From: Parapristionchus giblindavisi | Lineage: Eukaryota > Nematoda > Chromadorea > Rhabditida > Diplogasteridae | Assembly (NCBI GenBank): GCA_943737045.1 | Contig: CALSFV010000093.1 | Coordinates: 1-64,000, forward strand | Length of the DNA: 64,000 nt | Direction: 5' to 3' | Shown: piece after piece, positions 36,888-49,400 of the stretch | How the letters are laid out: the number at the start of each line of letters is the position of its first letter | How positions within the stretch are numbered: position 1 is the stretch's first letter | Program-made: the position numbers and the translations under genes | Notes under the pieces: generated by a model | The model's database searches: none | What the model saw: the letters and a program-made list of their open reading frames with translations, nothing else | What the model was told of the DNA's origin: nothing

Positions 36888-37447
36888 TTTTCAGATAGAC
36901 AATCATAATTTTCATATCATATATATACTACCAAATTTATAGTCCATAAAATGTCTATGTATGATTCTGCTACCTTATCTCCAGCAAAGCATCGATTATG
37001 AAAGTGTTGGAAGAAACGATGCTGCTCTCGAGTGAATCTGCACTGGTATTTCAAAACTTAAAATACGTCACTGTCTTGAAGTTTGCTTTAAGTCTGCTTC
37101 AAATGAAAGTTGACGAAATGCATTACTGTATATACATACACCACTTGCCTTGAAAGTTATACTTAATCATATTATTATACTTTCAATGCGCATAGTGTGC
37201 TTTATACATATCGTGAATCAATCAATCAGATGTCTTTCGATTCGTGTGATGAATCTCTATCATTCTATCCGAACAGTCTTACATATTACGAAAAACTCGT
37301 GGGTCTAAAAACTTTAATGTGAAAATGGGTTTCGGCCCCTTCTGCTCGTTGATTTTTTAGTCATTATATTTCAACATTTATAGAGTGCAGTCAATATTGT
37401 CTCAAATCATATTATCACCGAATTATTTCTCTAATCCCTACGCACAT
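36888..37447. other. upstream region of the Cys-module gene
   Basis: No coding exon supported. TTGACGAAATGCATTACTGT near 37113 recurs from the MITE at 12484-12693, so an old transposon piece is present. Confidence 0.4.
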
Positions 37448-38155
37448 ATCACGGATCTCCTGTAAGAATGAAAGAAGCCAACCGACGCCAAAGTTTTAAA
37501 TTTTATTTCACCGATTTGGATGAAACTTGTTTGATTAATCGTAATGAAGGAAATGAGAAGGTCAAGGTACTTGATTTCGCCAATTTTGAATTTTTATCGA
37601 TTTTTTGATCTACCACTTCGGGGAGCAATATCTCACTCAAATTTTGACCTAGAGCAACCAATTTTTTTCCAATCGACTCGAAGTGAACTAATCTTGAAGT
37701 TACTATGCGAAATGTATGGGCGAAAACGCCATTTTCTACCTGTGTTATTCGAAAAAACTGATTTTTTCAGTACATTATGCTAATTTTCTCAAAAATTTTT
37801 CAACAAAGGGTACGATTTTTATTCGCGATTCTGATTCCCCATCCCCGAATTGAGGTAAGCACATATTTCATTAGTCGTAACTCACGACAAGCCTCAGAGT
37901 GGACCCGGACTTTGCGTTATTTTCATTCAAAAATGCATTTCTTATATCACCTCTCCTCATTGTCATGCAAATTCCAAATTATGGTATACCAATCAATAGA
38001 TCTCGACGAGCTCTATAAAAATGACCTAACAGTAAAAGTCATGAAAGTTGACCGTTTTCAAGATATGCTTGAAAATCCGTTTTTGCACTACCAAAATGCT
38101 GTGCAATCGATTCGCAAAGGAACGTAGTTTGTTTTCTCCATTGTGTTTTTTGCAC
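37448..38155. mobile_element. solo right arm of the TTAA foldback family
   Basis: Begins CACGGATCTCCTGTAAGAAT and follows the arm sequence of the elements at 12713 and 19591 for ~700 bases. Its subterminal GAATGAAAGAAGCC is the right-end type. TTAA is absent at the outer end, and no partner arm follows: a CT microsatellite takes over. Confidence 0.8.
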
Positions 38156-38162
38156 TCTTTTC

Positions 38163-38208
38163 TCCTTCCCTGGCACCCTCTTCCCTCTCCCTCTCCCTCT
38201 CCTTCCCT

Positions 38209-38285
<77 letters not shown>
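38163..38285. repeat. CT microsatellite
   Basis: Pure CT run of about 80 bases with CCCT-rich left flank, 120 bases beyond the 3' end of the dynein-2 gene. Confidence 0.95.
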
Positions 38286-38405
38286 ATGTAACGATGCATT
38301 ACAAAATACAGAAACATACAATACATCCAGATTTATTGGCATCACACACTTAATTAATGTAAAAGGCGTGTTATATTTGTGTTATAAACAACAATCAATA
38401 ATCAA

Positions 38406-41400
38406 TCAATATTGTCCCTTGATCTTCTCATTCGCACGTTCCTCGGCTGCCTGACGCTCCTTCTTCTGTCTTGCGTAAATCTCTAGGTCCTGTAATCAAT
38501 CAATAAATTCCCAATCAATCAATAACATCAATCCTTAATCCTCTAACCCACCCTCTTTTTCTGCTCGATAAACGCATCAATAGCCGGTTCTGCAATTCTT
38601 GGATCCAGTGATGGATCGAGCACCTTGTCCGACTTGGACTCCTGAACATGAAAACATGTTTCTGGGATACTGTAGGCATTATCGATTGATACCGTTGTCG
38701 GGAAGGATTCATTGAAGACACCCCACCACAGATCGATTGGCTGGGAGGCACGTAGAGAGGAGTAGGATGATTCGTTGGTGGGTGGAGGTCCGATGTCCTA
38801 AAAGACTATTCATAATCGATAAAATGAATAATTAATAAATTAACCATTAAACAATAATTTGATGATTAAACATAATATTCGTTATAACCAGTGGTCGTAT
38901 GCAAGAACGTCATTAGCGTAGGCGGAGGATTTTTGGAAAACGCCTCCGCCTACGCTAATGACGTCACATTTTCCCGGAAAACGGTGCATGCATACGGCCA
39001 TAGTGTATTATTTAGGACTCCAAAGAGATATGAATTATGGGAGGGGGGTTAATAATATTATTATAAAAATATAATCAAACAAGAAATCATTGTGGTGGTA
39101 ATGGTTGCAACTAAATTTCTAATTAGTAGGTGCGTTCTGAGGTCCCACACCAGGGCCTCTTCTTGAATAAAGCAACGTAAATACTGAAGATACAAATTTT
39201 TCGTCAACTTACAGCGAAAGAGTCCGCTGCTACTGGAACGAAGAGTGGTTTGCTCAAGTCGGTTTGAGATGCACGACCAGTCTCAAAAGAACTTTATTAC
39301 TATGCTTATTTACTATTGTCAGCAATGTATTCATAATAATAATAATATATTTATCTTCTCTATACGGATCAAAAACGAGAAGATATATAATGGTATATGT
39401 ACTGATTGAGAACAATAAAGAAGAGACAAACTGCAAATTACTTAATCACAGTTTTTAGAGTATTACAAAAGATAGAGGAATTGGCAACGGTTACTAAATT
39501 TGCATCTAATTTTCATATCAATCAACTTTGTGAAAGACCAGTGAGTATCGCGTTGTACCTAGACTATTTGTGCTCAATAATGATATTTTTATTTGATATA
39601 AAACGGATGCGCATTAAGAAAAAAATGCTTAACTTTGAACTTTTTAATTTTTTTTATTTATTATGGTTTTTTAACTAACTCACTTGAGCCCCGAATGCAT
39701 GGTGAGCGAAAAGTAAGCGCCCCTTGGCGAGTGTTGTCTCCTGCCTGCTGCTGTAGAACTGCAAGGAGGAGGAATTCATGAGCACACCAACAGCACACCA
39801 GTGGCAGGCCGTGCAGAAGTAACTTGCTTGCGTCTCAGTTGGATACCAATGCCAAATGTATTCTATGTACCTTTAGTTCCCTCGAGAGTTATTGAAACTG
39901 ACCACAAGAGTAGCTCCATAGTAGTGAGCGAGGAATCGCATAAGCTTGCACACTTTACGACGCTCATCTGTCTCACGATTCTGCTATGAGTCGTTGGTAA
40001 TGTGGCATACTATCAGCTTGCCAAGCAGCATACCGATGGCACACCAATGGCATGCCAACCAAAAATAAAAGCTCTCTCACCTGAAACTCGTCATATTTGT
40101 TTCCAATAAACGAGAGTGGAATAGGAAACGGCGCACATAGTTGCTGCTCCTGAAACCATAATTATACAATGGTGCACGTTAGCATCTTTTAAATGCACCG
40201 GGCTGCATAGTGCACGCGTGACGCCCCATAGCGAAAGGGTTTTTATTCTCAAGGAATAAAGAGAAATTATGAGAACAGACACAGTTGTAATTTTCGATAA
40301 CTCATCACATCAATTGTTTTGCATTTGGTTGATTTTCTTCAGTAGACTTTTCCTTGGTAATGCATTTTGCACGTCTTGATGAGGAAAATGTATCATTCGC
40401 ACAAAAATTCAAAGTTCAAAGTTCAAAGTTCAAAGATTAAAGATCACCCTATTTCCTTCCAGCCTCTTCTTCATCTCCTCCTTGAATGCATCATGTGCAT
40501 CAGGATTGGTGGCATTAAGTTGCTTGAGGGCCTTCTCGGCTTCTTTACGGGCAAATGGAAGGAGACCCTGAATATTTTGAATAGTGAAAAATTTGGAGGT
40601 TTTAAGAACGATGCGATTGAAAACTCTTCTTTGTAACTTCATCGTTCTATCGTATATTTTCGAAATGTAAAAAAGTGTCATGAATAAACTAGTTTTATCG
40701 AAGTGCGAGCAAAATTAGTATTATAGAAAAGCAGTTAAACTGGTAAATATTATGAAAGCTCTCGTTGAAGTATTAATAACGATCGGAAGGGATAAAGTCT
40801 TTTAAATATCTAAAATAATAGCTTACCTCCACCGTACTCTTGATCTCATTCGGTTTTGTCAGATCGATAACGATGGCTACCGATGCCGAGGTTACGGTAT
40901 CTTTCGTTATGGGAATCGCGAGCAGATTTGAAAATCTGATACCGCCTCCAAGCTCCCATATGTGGCACAATTGCTTGGACTGGAAGAATAACAATCGAAC
41001 AACATTTTTTTTAATATTTGAAACCAGCAATTTTTATAAATAAAACGAGTTGCGACATTCATATAAACACAACTGGAATTTCAGGGAAAAGCTTAAAGTG
41101 ACACCCCGACTAATTCGAAACTCTCAGCTCTGACCACCCTCCCTTGCTTTTTAGTCTGTGAGAGAGTATTACCAACGCGGAAAGTAAAATTAGCTTATGG
41201 CTCGTTAAAAAATCGTGGAAAACCGAAATCGGCGACTTTCCACCCCTTAAAAAAGTACCCGGAAAGTCGAAAATGGAAACACGAAATTTGAATTGGCGCG
41301 CGCGCAAAGAGGTGCGGGAATTCAAATTCCGACTTTCATAGTTGAATTTCCATTTTATCTGCTAAAAATTGATGACGGAAACTCGTAATTTGAATTCCCG

Positions 41401-42608
41401 CACCTCTTTGCGCTCGCGCGAATTCAAATTTCGTGTTTCCATTTTCGACTTTCCCGGTACTTTTTTAACGGGTGGAAAGTCGCCGATTTCGGTTTTCCAC
41501 TATTTTTTAACGAGCCATTAGGGGTGTGCTTCTAAAATAGATAAATGAACCGACATTTCCCCTCAATCTCCTAGCATACAGATATTCCAGAGGAGTCGTC
41601 GGTCGAATGGTCTCGTTCTTGTCAAGAAAACGATGAATCATGGAGGTCTTCCCCTGAAATGACAGAATCGAATGACAATGACAGAAGCTAATGACAATGA
41701 CAGAAGCTAATGACAATGATAGAAGCTAATGACAATGACAGAAGCTAATGACAATGACAGAAGCTAATGAAAGTTCCCTTCAATGACAATGCCAAGACTT
41801 TAGAAACAAAATCATAACTTTAGCAAACTACAACTGAAAATATTATCAGCTAAACCTAAATTAAATTGTAGCGACTTATTCTTAGTTTTTATTTAAAAAA
41901 TCGTGGTTTGTATTTTTTTAGATGCACCATGCTTGTACAAGAATAGCTCGATCCATTCAAATAGACTCTCTTACACTGCTCTTTCCGCCGCAGATCACGA
42001 GTGTTCTCTCGTCTTTCCGATCGTTCGAAGACTCGTCTAATAGAGATTAAAAAAATTATTTGAATTTGAAAAAGGCACATTTCCTGTTTAAGGGCCGGTG
42101 ATCCACATCGTTCAACGACTCTGTCATGAACAAAAACACTGACATGAACTAAATACGTTTCATCCAATAATAAAATAACCCGTTTGTACTCCTTTATGTG
42201 TTTCTTTGTCCAGATTACCCTAATCCAAACAAATACTACGAATATTACTATTATTACTCTTCCTATCCCAAAGTTATTATATTCTTACTCATATTATTAT
42301 CATTTACTCCATCAGAATATACATAACATTGAAATGGAATGATGATATGAGGGCATCGATGGATGTCTGACAATAAGATATCGATTTAATTTGGTATAAT
42401 AAGTAGTCTTCATAGTGTGGATAGTAGGAATAAGATAGGGAGTTTTGGGTAGAGTGGCACTTTGATTGCAGAAGACTTTCGTTCGATATGAAATAAATGC
42501 AAGGTAAGACTAACCATTGAGCGCCAATCCATCTTCTTCTCTACTTGCTCGTTGCTGTTCTCGTTCGGCGACTTTGCGCTTTGCCAACTCCCAAATGTCC
42601 AGACTCAT
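38406..42608 (-). CDS. xbx-1: cytoplasmic dynein-2 light intermediate chain
   Basis: Twelve exons, all phases consistent: 42515-42608, 41975-42036, 41555-41653, 40827-40979, 40448-40567, 40081-40149, 39903-39980, 39684-39758, 39213-39281, 38693-38797, 38552-38641, 38406-38489. They give 365 residues, close to the usual ~350. The P-loop GGKSSGKT is at 48-55 and is split by an intron. WELGGG and VIDLTKPNE match the GTPase-like core of D2LIC, as do PIPLSFIGNKYDEF, RRKVCKLMRFLAHYYGA and TDLSKPLFVP, followed by a C-terminal charged coiled coil. The protein stabilises the dynein-2 motor for retrograde intraflagellar transport in cilia; nematode mutants lose normal sensory cilia. A likely X-box lies upstream. 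The exon at 39213-39281 uses a GAG acceptor. Introns contain a nested MITE, a tandem repeat and small palindromes. Confidence 0.95.
38907..38964. repeat. 58 bp hairpin in a dynein-2 gene intron
   Basis: Two inverted 22-base arms containing GTCATTAGCGTAGGCGGAGG separated by ~14 bases. A perfect stem of this length would fold readily in the pre-mRNA. Confidence 0.85.
41096..41530. mobile_element. MITE family A copy with nested insertion
   Basis: The family A body (CACCCCGACTAATTCG through AAAATTAGCTTA) is interrupted at 41198-41517 and resumes with GGGGTGTGCTT at 41521. Lies in an intron of the dynein-2 gene. Confidence 0.85.
41198..41517. mobile_element. PIF/Harbinger-like MITE nested in family A
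   Basis: Ends TGGCTCGTTAAAAAAT and its complement are flanked by TTA duplications (41195-41197 and 41518-41520), a TWA-type site as used by PIF/Harbinger elements. The 320 bases are almost wholly palindromic, with TCGGCGACTTTCCACCC and CGCGCAAAGAGGTGCGGGAA in both arms. Confidence 0.8.
41659..41772. repeat. ~19 bp tandem repeat in an intron
   Basis: Five to six copies of GACAGAAGCTAATGACAAT just upstream (in gene sense) of the P-loop exon of the dynein-2 gene, beginning close to its 3' splice site. Confidence 0.9.
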
Positions 42609-43423
42609 GGAGATCGTCTTACTTGGCACGGACTTATGCTAAGGTAGTGCATAGGGTAGGTTAAGGCATGATTAACATTTGCAAAGGACTTAGTTGTGGT
42701 AGTGTAGTATAAATTAAGCAGAAATAGTGGAAAAGGAGCGAGTGGACAGCGCACGCTAGAGGTTGCCATGGAGCGGGAGAATGAGAAAAGGAGAGGGTAC
42801 TAGAGAAGGTCAGAGAAGGAGAGAGAGAGAGAGCGATGAAAAGTAGAGTACTGACCGGCTGGCAGCAATTATGTCATACCGCTCAATTTTTACCCTTTCT
42901 TACTGTGCAATTTCAGATTTTTCTTCATTAGACCCTTTTCTTAATTGGTGCGAACTTTATTGTATCCTCAAAGTCGAAATTTTACAAACATTTCAAGTAT
43001 TTTAAATATTTTATTGCATCTGACATGAAGAATCATGAAATAATGAATACATAATTATAATTTAAGTTCAAAAGTCGAGAAAAGAATATAATACAAAAGA
43101 AGATATTGTTATATTCTGCTTTTCTTTTCGCAACTCGTAAACAGGAAAATAATGCACTGAGCTGGGGATATCAATGAAATGTAAAAATGAAAAAAATGTG
43201 AATCCGTATTGAAATGATGGACGAATATGTCGTTTTTGACCTATTGTTAATTCAAAATTTAACAAAAAAAAACTATAAAAATTTAAATTTACAATAATTT
43301 AAGAATGGATAAAGGCTGAGCTGGCAAGAGTGGAGTGGAGATCATCAAACATCTTTGTGGAAATGGAAAAAGTGGGAAACTGGGTTTCCTGGAGCCGGGA
43401 CAAAGACCGGGAACAAGACCGGT
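42609..43423. other. spacer between the two large minus-strand genes
   Basis: Holds the 5' flank of the dynein-2 gene, including a likely X-box, a GA-rich patch at 42790-42830, and AT-rich sequence downstream of the mucin-like gene. No exon supported. Confidence 0.5.
42762..42775 (-). promoter_or_regulatory. candidate X-box (RFX site) of the dynein-2 gene
   Basis: On the gene strand the 14-mer reads CGCTCCATGGCAAC. It matches the RFX consensus RYYNYYATRRNRAC except at the first two bases, with a perfect GGCAAC half-site. It is 154-167 bases upstream of the start codon, in the range where nematode ciliary genes, including xbx-1, carry DAF-19 X-boxes. Confidence 0.6.
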
Positions 43424-46400
43424 TTATCGTCGTCTTCGAAGTGCGAAGCAGGACTCGATCAGCGCCTGGATCTGAGGGCACGACGCCTGTGGGAAGTACC
43501 TGAACAAGGGATTGGTTAACCGTTTTGGGTAAAAAGTGGGAAACTGGGTAAAATATGGAAAATGGGAAACCCACTTTTTCGCGAACTGGCAGTTCTTGTT
43601 CACCCAGTCGCTGGGATCTTCGATCTTGAAGACGCGAGTGAACTTATTGATGGCCGAGCACTGCGCGGGTCGAAGACGATAACGAAGAGAGGGAGGACTA
43701 TCGACTGATTCAGATCTTGAATGATTTATTCATTAATTTTTATTTATTAATAATATTATATAAAAAAGAAGTGATATTATATTTGTAATATTCGAAACGC
43801 ATTTGGTAGATAAATTTGCGTTGCGCTGCTCTTCTCAACTTCTCTTCAATCTCTTTCAACGTTTTCTGTTTTCCGTAAATGCTGGCTGTTCTTTCTTCGT
43901 TAACTCTAAAAACTCACAACTGAGGAGCATCTTGACTCTCGTGGAGTGGACTATTGGCTGTTCCCTCAACAATCGGACGGCTATTCGAGACTACGGGACG
44001 AATAACATGGGGTTCTTCTGTTGTAGGCGGCACGGGGACACGATGGGGAGAGGGAATCGTTGAGACCTGATTATTGATTGATTCATAGCTAAAGTCATAC
44101 TACTGTGATTATCGAGTGAGGATACTGTAACAGACCAAAGGTGTACTGTAATCGAATCGATATTGAAATGAGTTACTCCTATGTATTTATAATATTTGTG
44201 TGATTTAATTTTATACCTCGATTTGCGCGAATCTCAGCGCCTCCTGCTTCTCATTAATAACGCGAGCTCGTTCCTGTAAGGGATCGATTGATCTTTGAAC
44301 TTTGGACCTTGATCTTTGATCTCACTCACCTCAGCAATTCTCCTCTGTTCATCCAGTAACAGTCTCGATCTCTTATCAGCCTCTCTCAGTTCTTCCATTC
44401 GCTTCAGCATTGCGATTCGCTTCTTCTCCATTTCTTCCCTGAAAATATTTTTAAATTTTAATTTTGTTTTCAAAAGTCGAGGAAAATGAAAAAAAAGAAT
44501 ATAATCATTTTTAAACCCTAGAATATCACATTTTAGGTAGATCGAAAAGCGAAAAATTCAAAGATCAAGCAACTGCAAACTCAAGTCAAAAGCGAATTGG
44601 TTTCTCAAAAACACCCCAACTCTCTTATGTTTCAAAATGTATTCAAATCATTTTCTCTCTGCTTATTTTCAGTTTTTTTCTGGCTTCTATTATACTAAAA
44701 ATCTGAATAATCTCAAAATGACCTACCTCAACTCCTTCTCCTTCTCCAGTTCGTGCAATTTCTCTATACGTAGCTGCTCTTCGCGAAGGCGTTTAGCTTG
44801 CTCGGCTCTAGAATAAATTGATCTTTGATCTTTGGTCTTTAATTTCTGATCTTTGATCTTTGGTGTTTAATACAATATCTGATATTTGATCTCTCACCTC
44901 ACTGCTTCCAGTCGCAGTTGCTCTGCCTGACTCTCGGTTCTGCGAATGTTGTTAGTGGGCGCAGCGGGCGTCACTAATTCGGCGCTGAAAACAATTAACG
45001 ATACTCAAATCAATCAATATTCATAGATCGATTAATCAATCGATAATTATAGATGACAAATCAATCGATAATTGCTCACATCTCTTCAACGGCCTGATTC
45101 TTCACTCCGGCCGCCTCTGCTGGCGGAAGCACAGGTTGGACGATCTCAGGAGCACCGCCACTGTAATTATTGTACTTCAGTTTTTTGTTTACAGAGGACT
45201 AGAGAACACTTGAGAGCAGTCAAGCTCAGGGTTATTTTACAAAGAAAGAAAGAAATAAAAGAAATGAGAATGTGAGGAGGAGATATGTCCGAAACGGGGA
45301 GTCATTTATCTATTTCTTTTCTTTTGTTGCTTAAAATGCATAATTGGAAAGTTAAGAAAAAAAGAATGACACTCACATAGCAGTGGGTGCAACAGGCACG
45401 GGAACTGGGCGAGCGGGACCGGCGAGGCTGAAAGGATAAGTTCGTGATCTTTGAACTTTGAAAACCTTAGAAAGATCAAAGATCAACTCACAAGTTAGGG
45501 GCGACAGCGGGAGAGGGATTAACTCCGCCTCCAGCAAGGGGCAGTTCCTTTATGATCTGTAAAATAGTGAAATAAAGCAATTATTTTTAACGTTCATTAT
45601 GTGATAATTATGTTTGAAATTAAAAATGAAATGAGATGAAATTGAAATTTGAACATAATGCATAGAAAGAGCGAAAAAAGCAAGCACAGAAAGTGAGAGA
45701 AATAGACATAGAGATGGATATAGCCAACGTACCCTATTAGCTCCTCCAACAACGGATTGGATAAGCGATGTGAGTGTCTGCGATGGATCGGCTTTGACGG
45801 GAACTGCGCTATAATGGATAAGGATTAAGGTAAGGAAGACAACCGGGGGCATAGCTCAGTGGTAGAGCGCTCGCTTAGCATGCGAGAGGGCTGGGGTTCA
45901 ATTCCCCATGCCTCCAGCAATCTTTTGTTCATTTTCATAGATGTTCAGCTTAACCTGCGTTAAATTGCTCGCAAAGTTTGGGTTGAACAACCGGGGGCAT
46001 AGCTCAGTGGTAGAGCGCTCGCTTAGCATGCGAGAGGGCTGGGGTTCAATTCCCCATGCCTCCAGCAATCTTTTGTCCATTTTCATAAATGTTCAGCTTA
46101 ACCTGCGTTAAATTGCTCGAAAAGTTTGGGTACTTCAACCGGGGGCATAGCTCAGTGGTAGAGCGCTCGCTTAGCATGCGAGAGGGCTGGGGTTCAATTC
46201 CCCATGCCTCCAGCAATCTTTTGTCCATTTTCATAAATGTTCAGCTTAACATGCGTTAAATTGCTCGAAAAGTTTGGGTACTTCAACCGGGGGCATAGCT
46301 CAGTGGTAGAGCGCTCGCTTAGCATGCGAGAGGGCTGGGGTTCAATTCCCCATGCCTCCAGCAATCTTTTGTCCATTTTCATAAATGTTCAGCTTAACCT

Positions 46401-49400
46401 GCGTTAAATTGCTCGAAAAGTTTGGGTACTTCAACCGGGGGCATAGCTCAGTGGTAGAGCGCTCGCTTAGCATGCGAGAGGGCTGAGGTTCAATTCCCCA
46501 TGCCTCCAGCAATCTTTTGTCCATTTTCATAAATGTTCAGCTTAACCTGCGTTAAATTGCTCGAAAAGTTTGGGTACTTCAACCGGGGGCATAGCTCAGT
46601 GGTAGAGCGCTCGCTTAGCATGCGAGAGGGCTGGGGTTCAATTCCCCATGCCTCCAGCAATCTTTTGTCCATTTTCATAAATGTTCAGCTTAACCTGCGT
46701 TAAATTGCTCGAAAAGTTTGGGTACTTCAACCGGGGGCATAGCTCAGTGGTAGAGCGCTCGCTTAGCATGCGAGAGGGCTGGGGTTCAATTCCCCATGCC
46801 TCCAGCAATCTTTTGTCCATTTTCATAAATGTTCAGCTTAACCTGCGTTAAATTGCTCGAAAAGTTTGGGTACTTCAACCGGGGGCATAGCTCAGTGGTA
46901 GAGTTCAATTCCCCATGCCTCCAGCAATCTTTTGTTCATTTTCATGGTGATATGACACGTGTGAGAAATGAGAATGGAAGTTCCACTTGAGAGACGAATT
47001 ATGTGAAAGAGACAGAAGTGAGAAATGAGATAAGAAACGACCGAATCGGAGAGGGCATAATGTGAGGAATGATCTGAGAAATGCATAATTGAAAATGGAA
47101 GACGTGAGAAATGACATTTGAAATGAAAGCTTGGAAAGCGACATTTGGGAAAAATGTGATTAGAAAACGATGTTTGGGAAAACAATTAATTAGAAAAAGA
47201 TGTTCAGGAAAAAACTTTTGTGAAATTACCGATGTAAATGAAATTATAGACATTTATCATCAACAACAACAATCTCCGGTATTTTTTTTCACGGGGCCCA
47301 CCCTGTTCAATCCCGTGGTGTACGCCGTGGAGTACGTTGCGGATTAGAACCTTTAGACGGGGTACCCCGCGATCTGTGGCCTCTAGACGTGTTGCCCCGC
47401 GAGGTGGAAGACGGCGTGCCCCGTGGGGCGCGAGGCACACCGTCCCTTCACCATGGTGCTCCTCGCGGTGTACTCCGCGAGATTTGGCCTCTCAACGGTG
47501 TGCCCCGCAAAAATACCGGAGATCTTAAACAAAAAAATCAAAACTTGTTCCCGCTGAGGTATTTCCTTGTTGTGAATTTCAGGATTAGGTGTTTCCTCAT
47601 CGGTATTTTCACAAATGATTTTTCTTGAAAATTGTTTTCTAATTAGAGTTTTCTGAAGTGATATTTCATAAAAAAATTTTCCTATCACATTTTTCCCAAA
47701 TGTCGCTTTCCACTATTTCATTTCAATTGTGATATCTCACGTTTCCCACTTTCAATTAGACATTTCTCATGTCATTCTTCTTATTCGCACTCTCACCATC
47801 GGTCGATTCCATTCTAATTTCTCACACGTGTCATATCACCATTTTCATAGCATACCTTCCTGCGTCATCAGTCCAGGATCCCGCGACGTTCGATTGTCCT
47901 TGCTGGAAAAAGCTCGTGAGCGATGGCTTGTTTCCAGAAGCAGAACCGCCGGGACCGAATCCGGGGTCTAGGTCAGACGGAGGAGGAGGACCATCGGGCT
48001 GTGTGGGTCCCTGTAAATGATGTTTCGTTGTCTGAATCTTTCGTGTCATCTCTTACATTTTTATTTAAATGCATACCCAAAGCTATTATTATTCCCAGCT
48101 CTGGAAATACTATCTCGCCGGTGCGGATAGTGTAATTAGTTCGGGGTGTGCTTTTACTTGTTTGTCAAAGTTGCGAAAAAAGAGAAGAGCTCTCCACTTC
48201 ATAAATACTCTCTCGCTGATCGCATACCTGTCCCATGAGACCGGCCATGCCAGGCGATTGACCGAGAACGGGCGTTGAACCGGGCAGGATGCTGGTAGAG
48301 GCGGGTGCCGCTGCATCGGTGGCAGGAGCCTGCAATGATCAGATTGATTTTTTCTTTACAACGGTTGGAGGTACAACTCCAAAAATGTAGGCCATGCAAA
48401 AACAGTGAACCCTTGCCAGAGAAAGAAATAGTTTCCGTGTCTCAAGATAGTCTCAATCCCTTGCGTCTTACGAAATTGGAATCCCCACAACCAAGGGGTA
48501 TTTTTTATTCCACTCAGCAAGCCTATTCGTTTCGTTGAACAATACATTACCGTGTTCGCTAGGTTCTTTTTGAAGACGTCCATGGGATTGGTCGAGCCTT
48601 CGGCCGCCATTCCGAACAGATGAGGTTTCACGTTCTTATCGGGCGAAGTGATGGCGAAGAATGAATCTAAAAAGATCAAAGATCAACTTGGCTACTGATG
48701 AAAGATGAAAGATCAAAGATCAATCTACCTCCACCGTTCTCGGCTGCCTGTTTGTCCATATCGAACTGTGGTGGAAGAGTCATCGGGGCATCTGAAATGG
48801 ATACAATATAAATTCATCCGGAACCGAACACACAGTATCAGATCTCTCACTGTGGAAAATCACTGCGTACTTTTTTAGAGTATATCCTATTTTTTTTCCT
48901 ATTTCCATGGAGGTCTGATTGGGACGTTCTCTATGCAATCTTACCCATTCCTCCTCCGGAACCGAACGCAGATCCACCGCCCATGCCGAAACCGGAACCG
49001 GAACCAAATCCAGAGCCAGCGCCAGATTCAGAGCCGGAACCAGAACCGAACCCAGAGCCGCCTCCCATTCCTGATCCGGATCCGGGACCAAATCCATCTC
49101 CGGAGGGACCTGAGCCCATGGAGCCGGAGGCGCCCGTGGGACCGAATCCTGAGCCAAGCGAGCCGGATCCGCCGATGACAGATGATGGTGCCTCCCTGAA
49201 GTGCTTCTATATTCTGGCTTCAATAATTAGATTTATATTCTGGCTTCAATAATTAGATTTAAAATTTTGTAAAGATATATTGTTGCTGGTAAATCGGATA
49301 GATCATGGGTATAAGAAAACTTTAGATGGATCTAGGTTTTTTTTTAGAATTGAATAGTTACATTTGCCTTACGTGAATACGCCGTAACCACCACCGTAAC

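Noticed and set aside
45898..46826. Repe ated 62-codon minus-strand frames
   Set aside because: They are shadows of the tRNA-Ala genes and their spacers, repeating at the 148-base array period.
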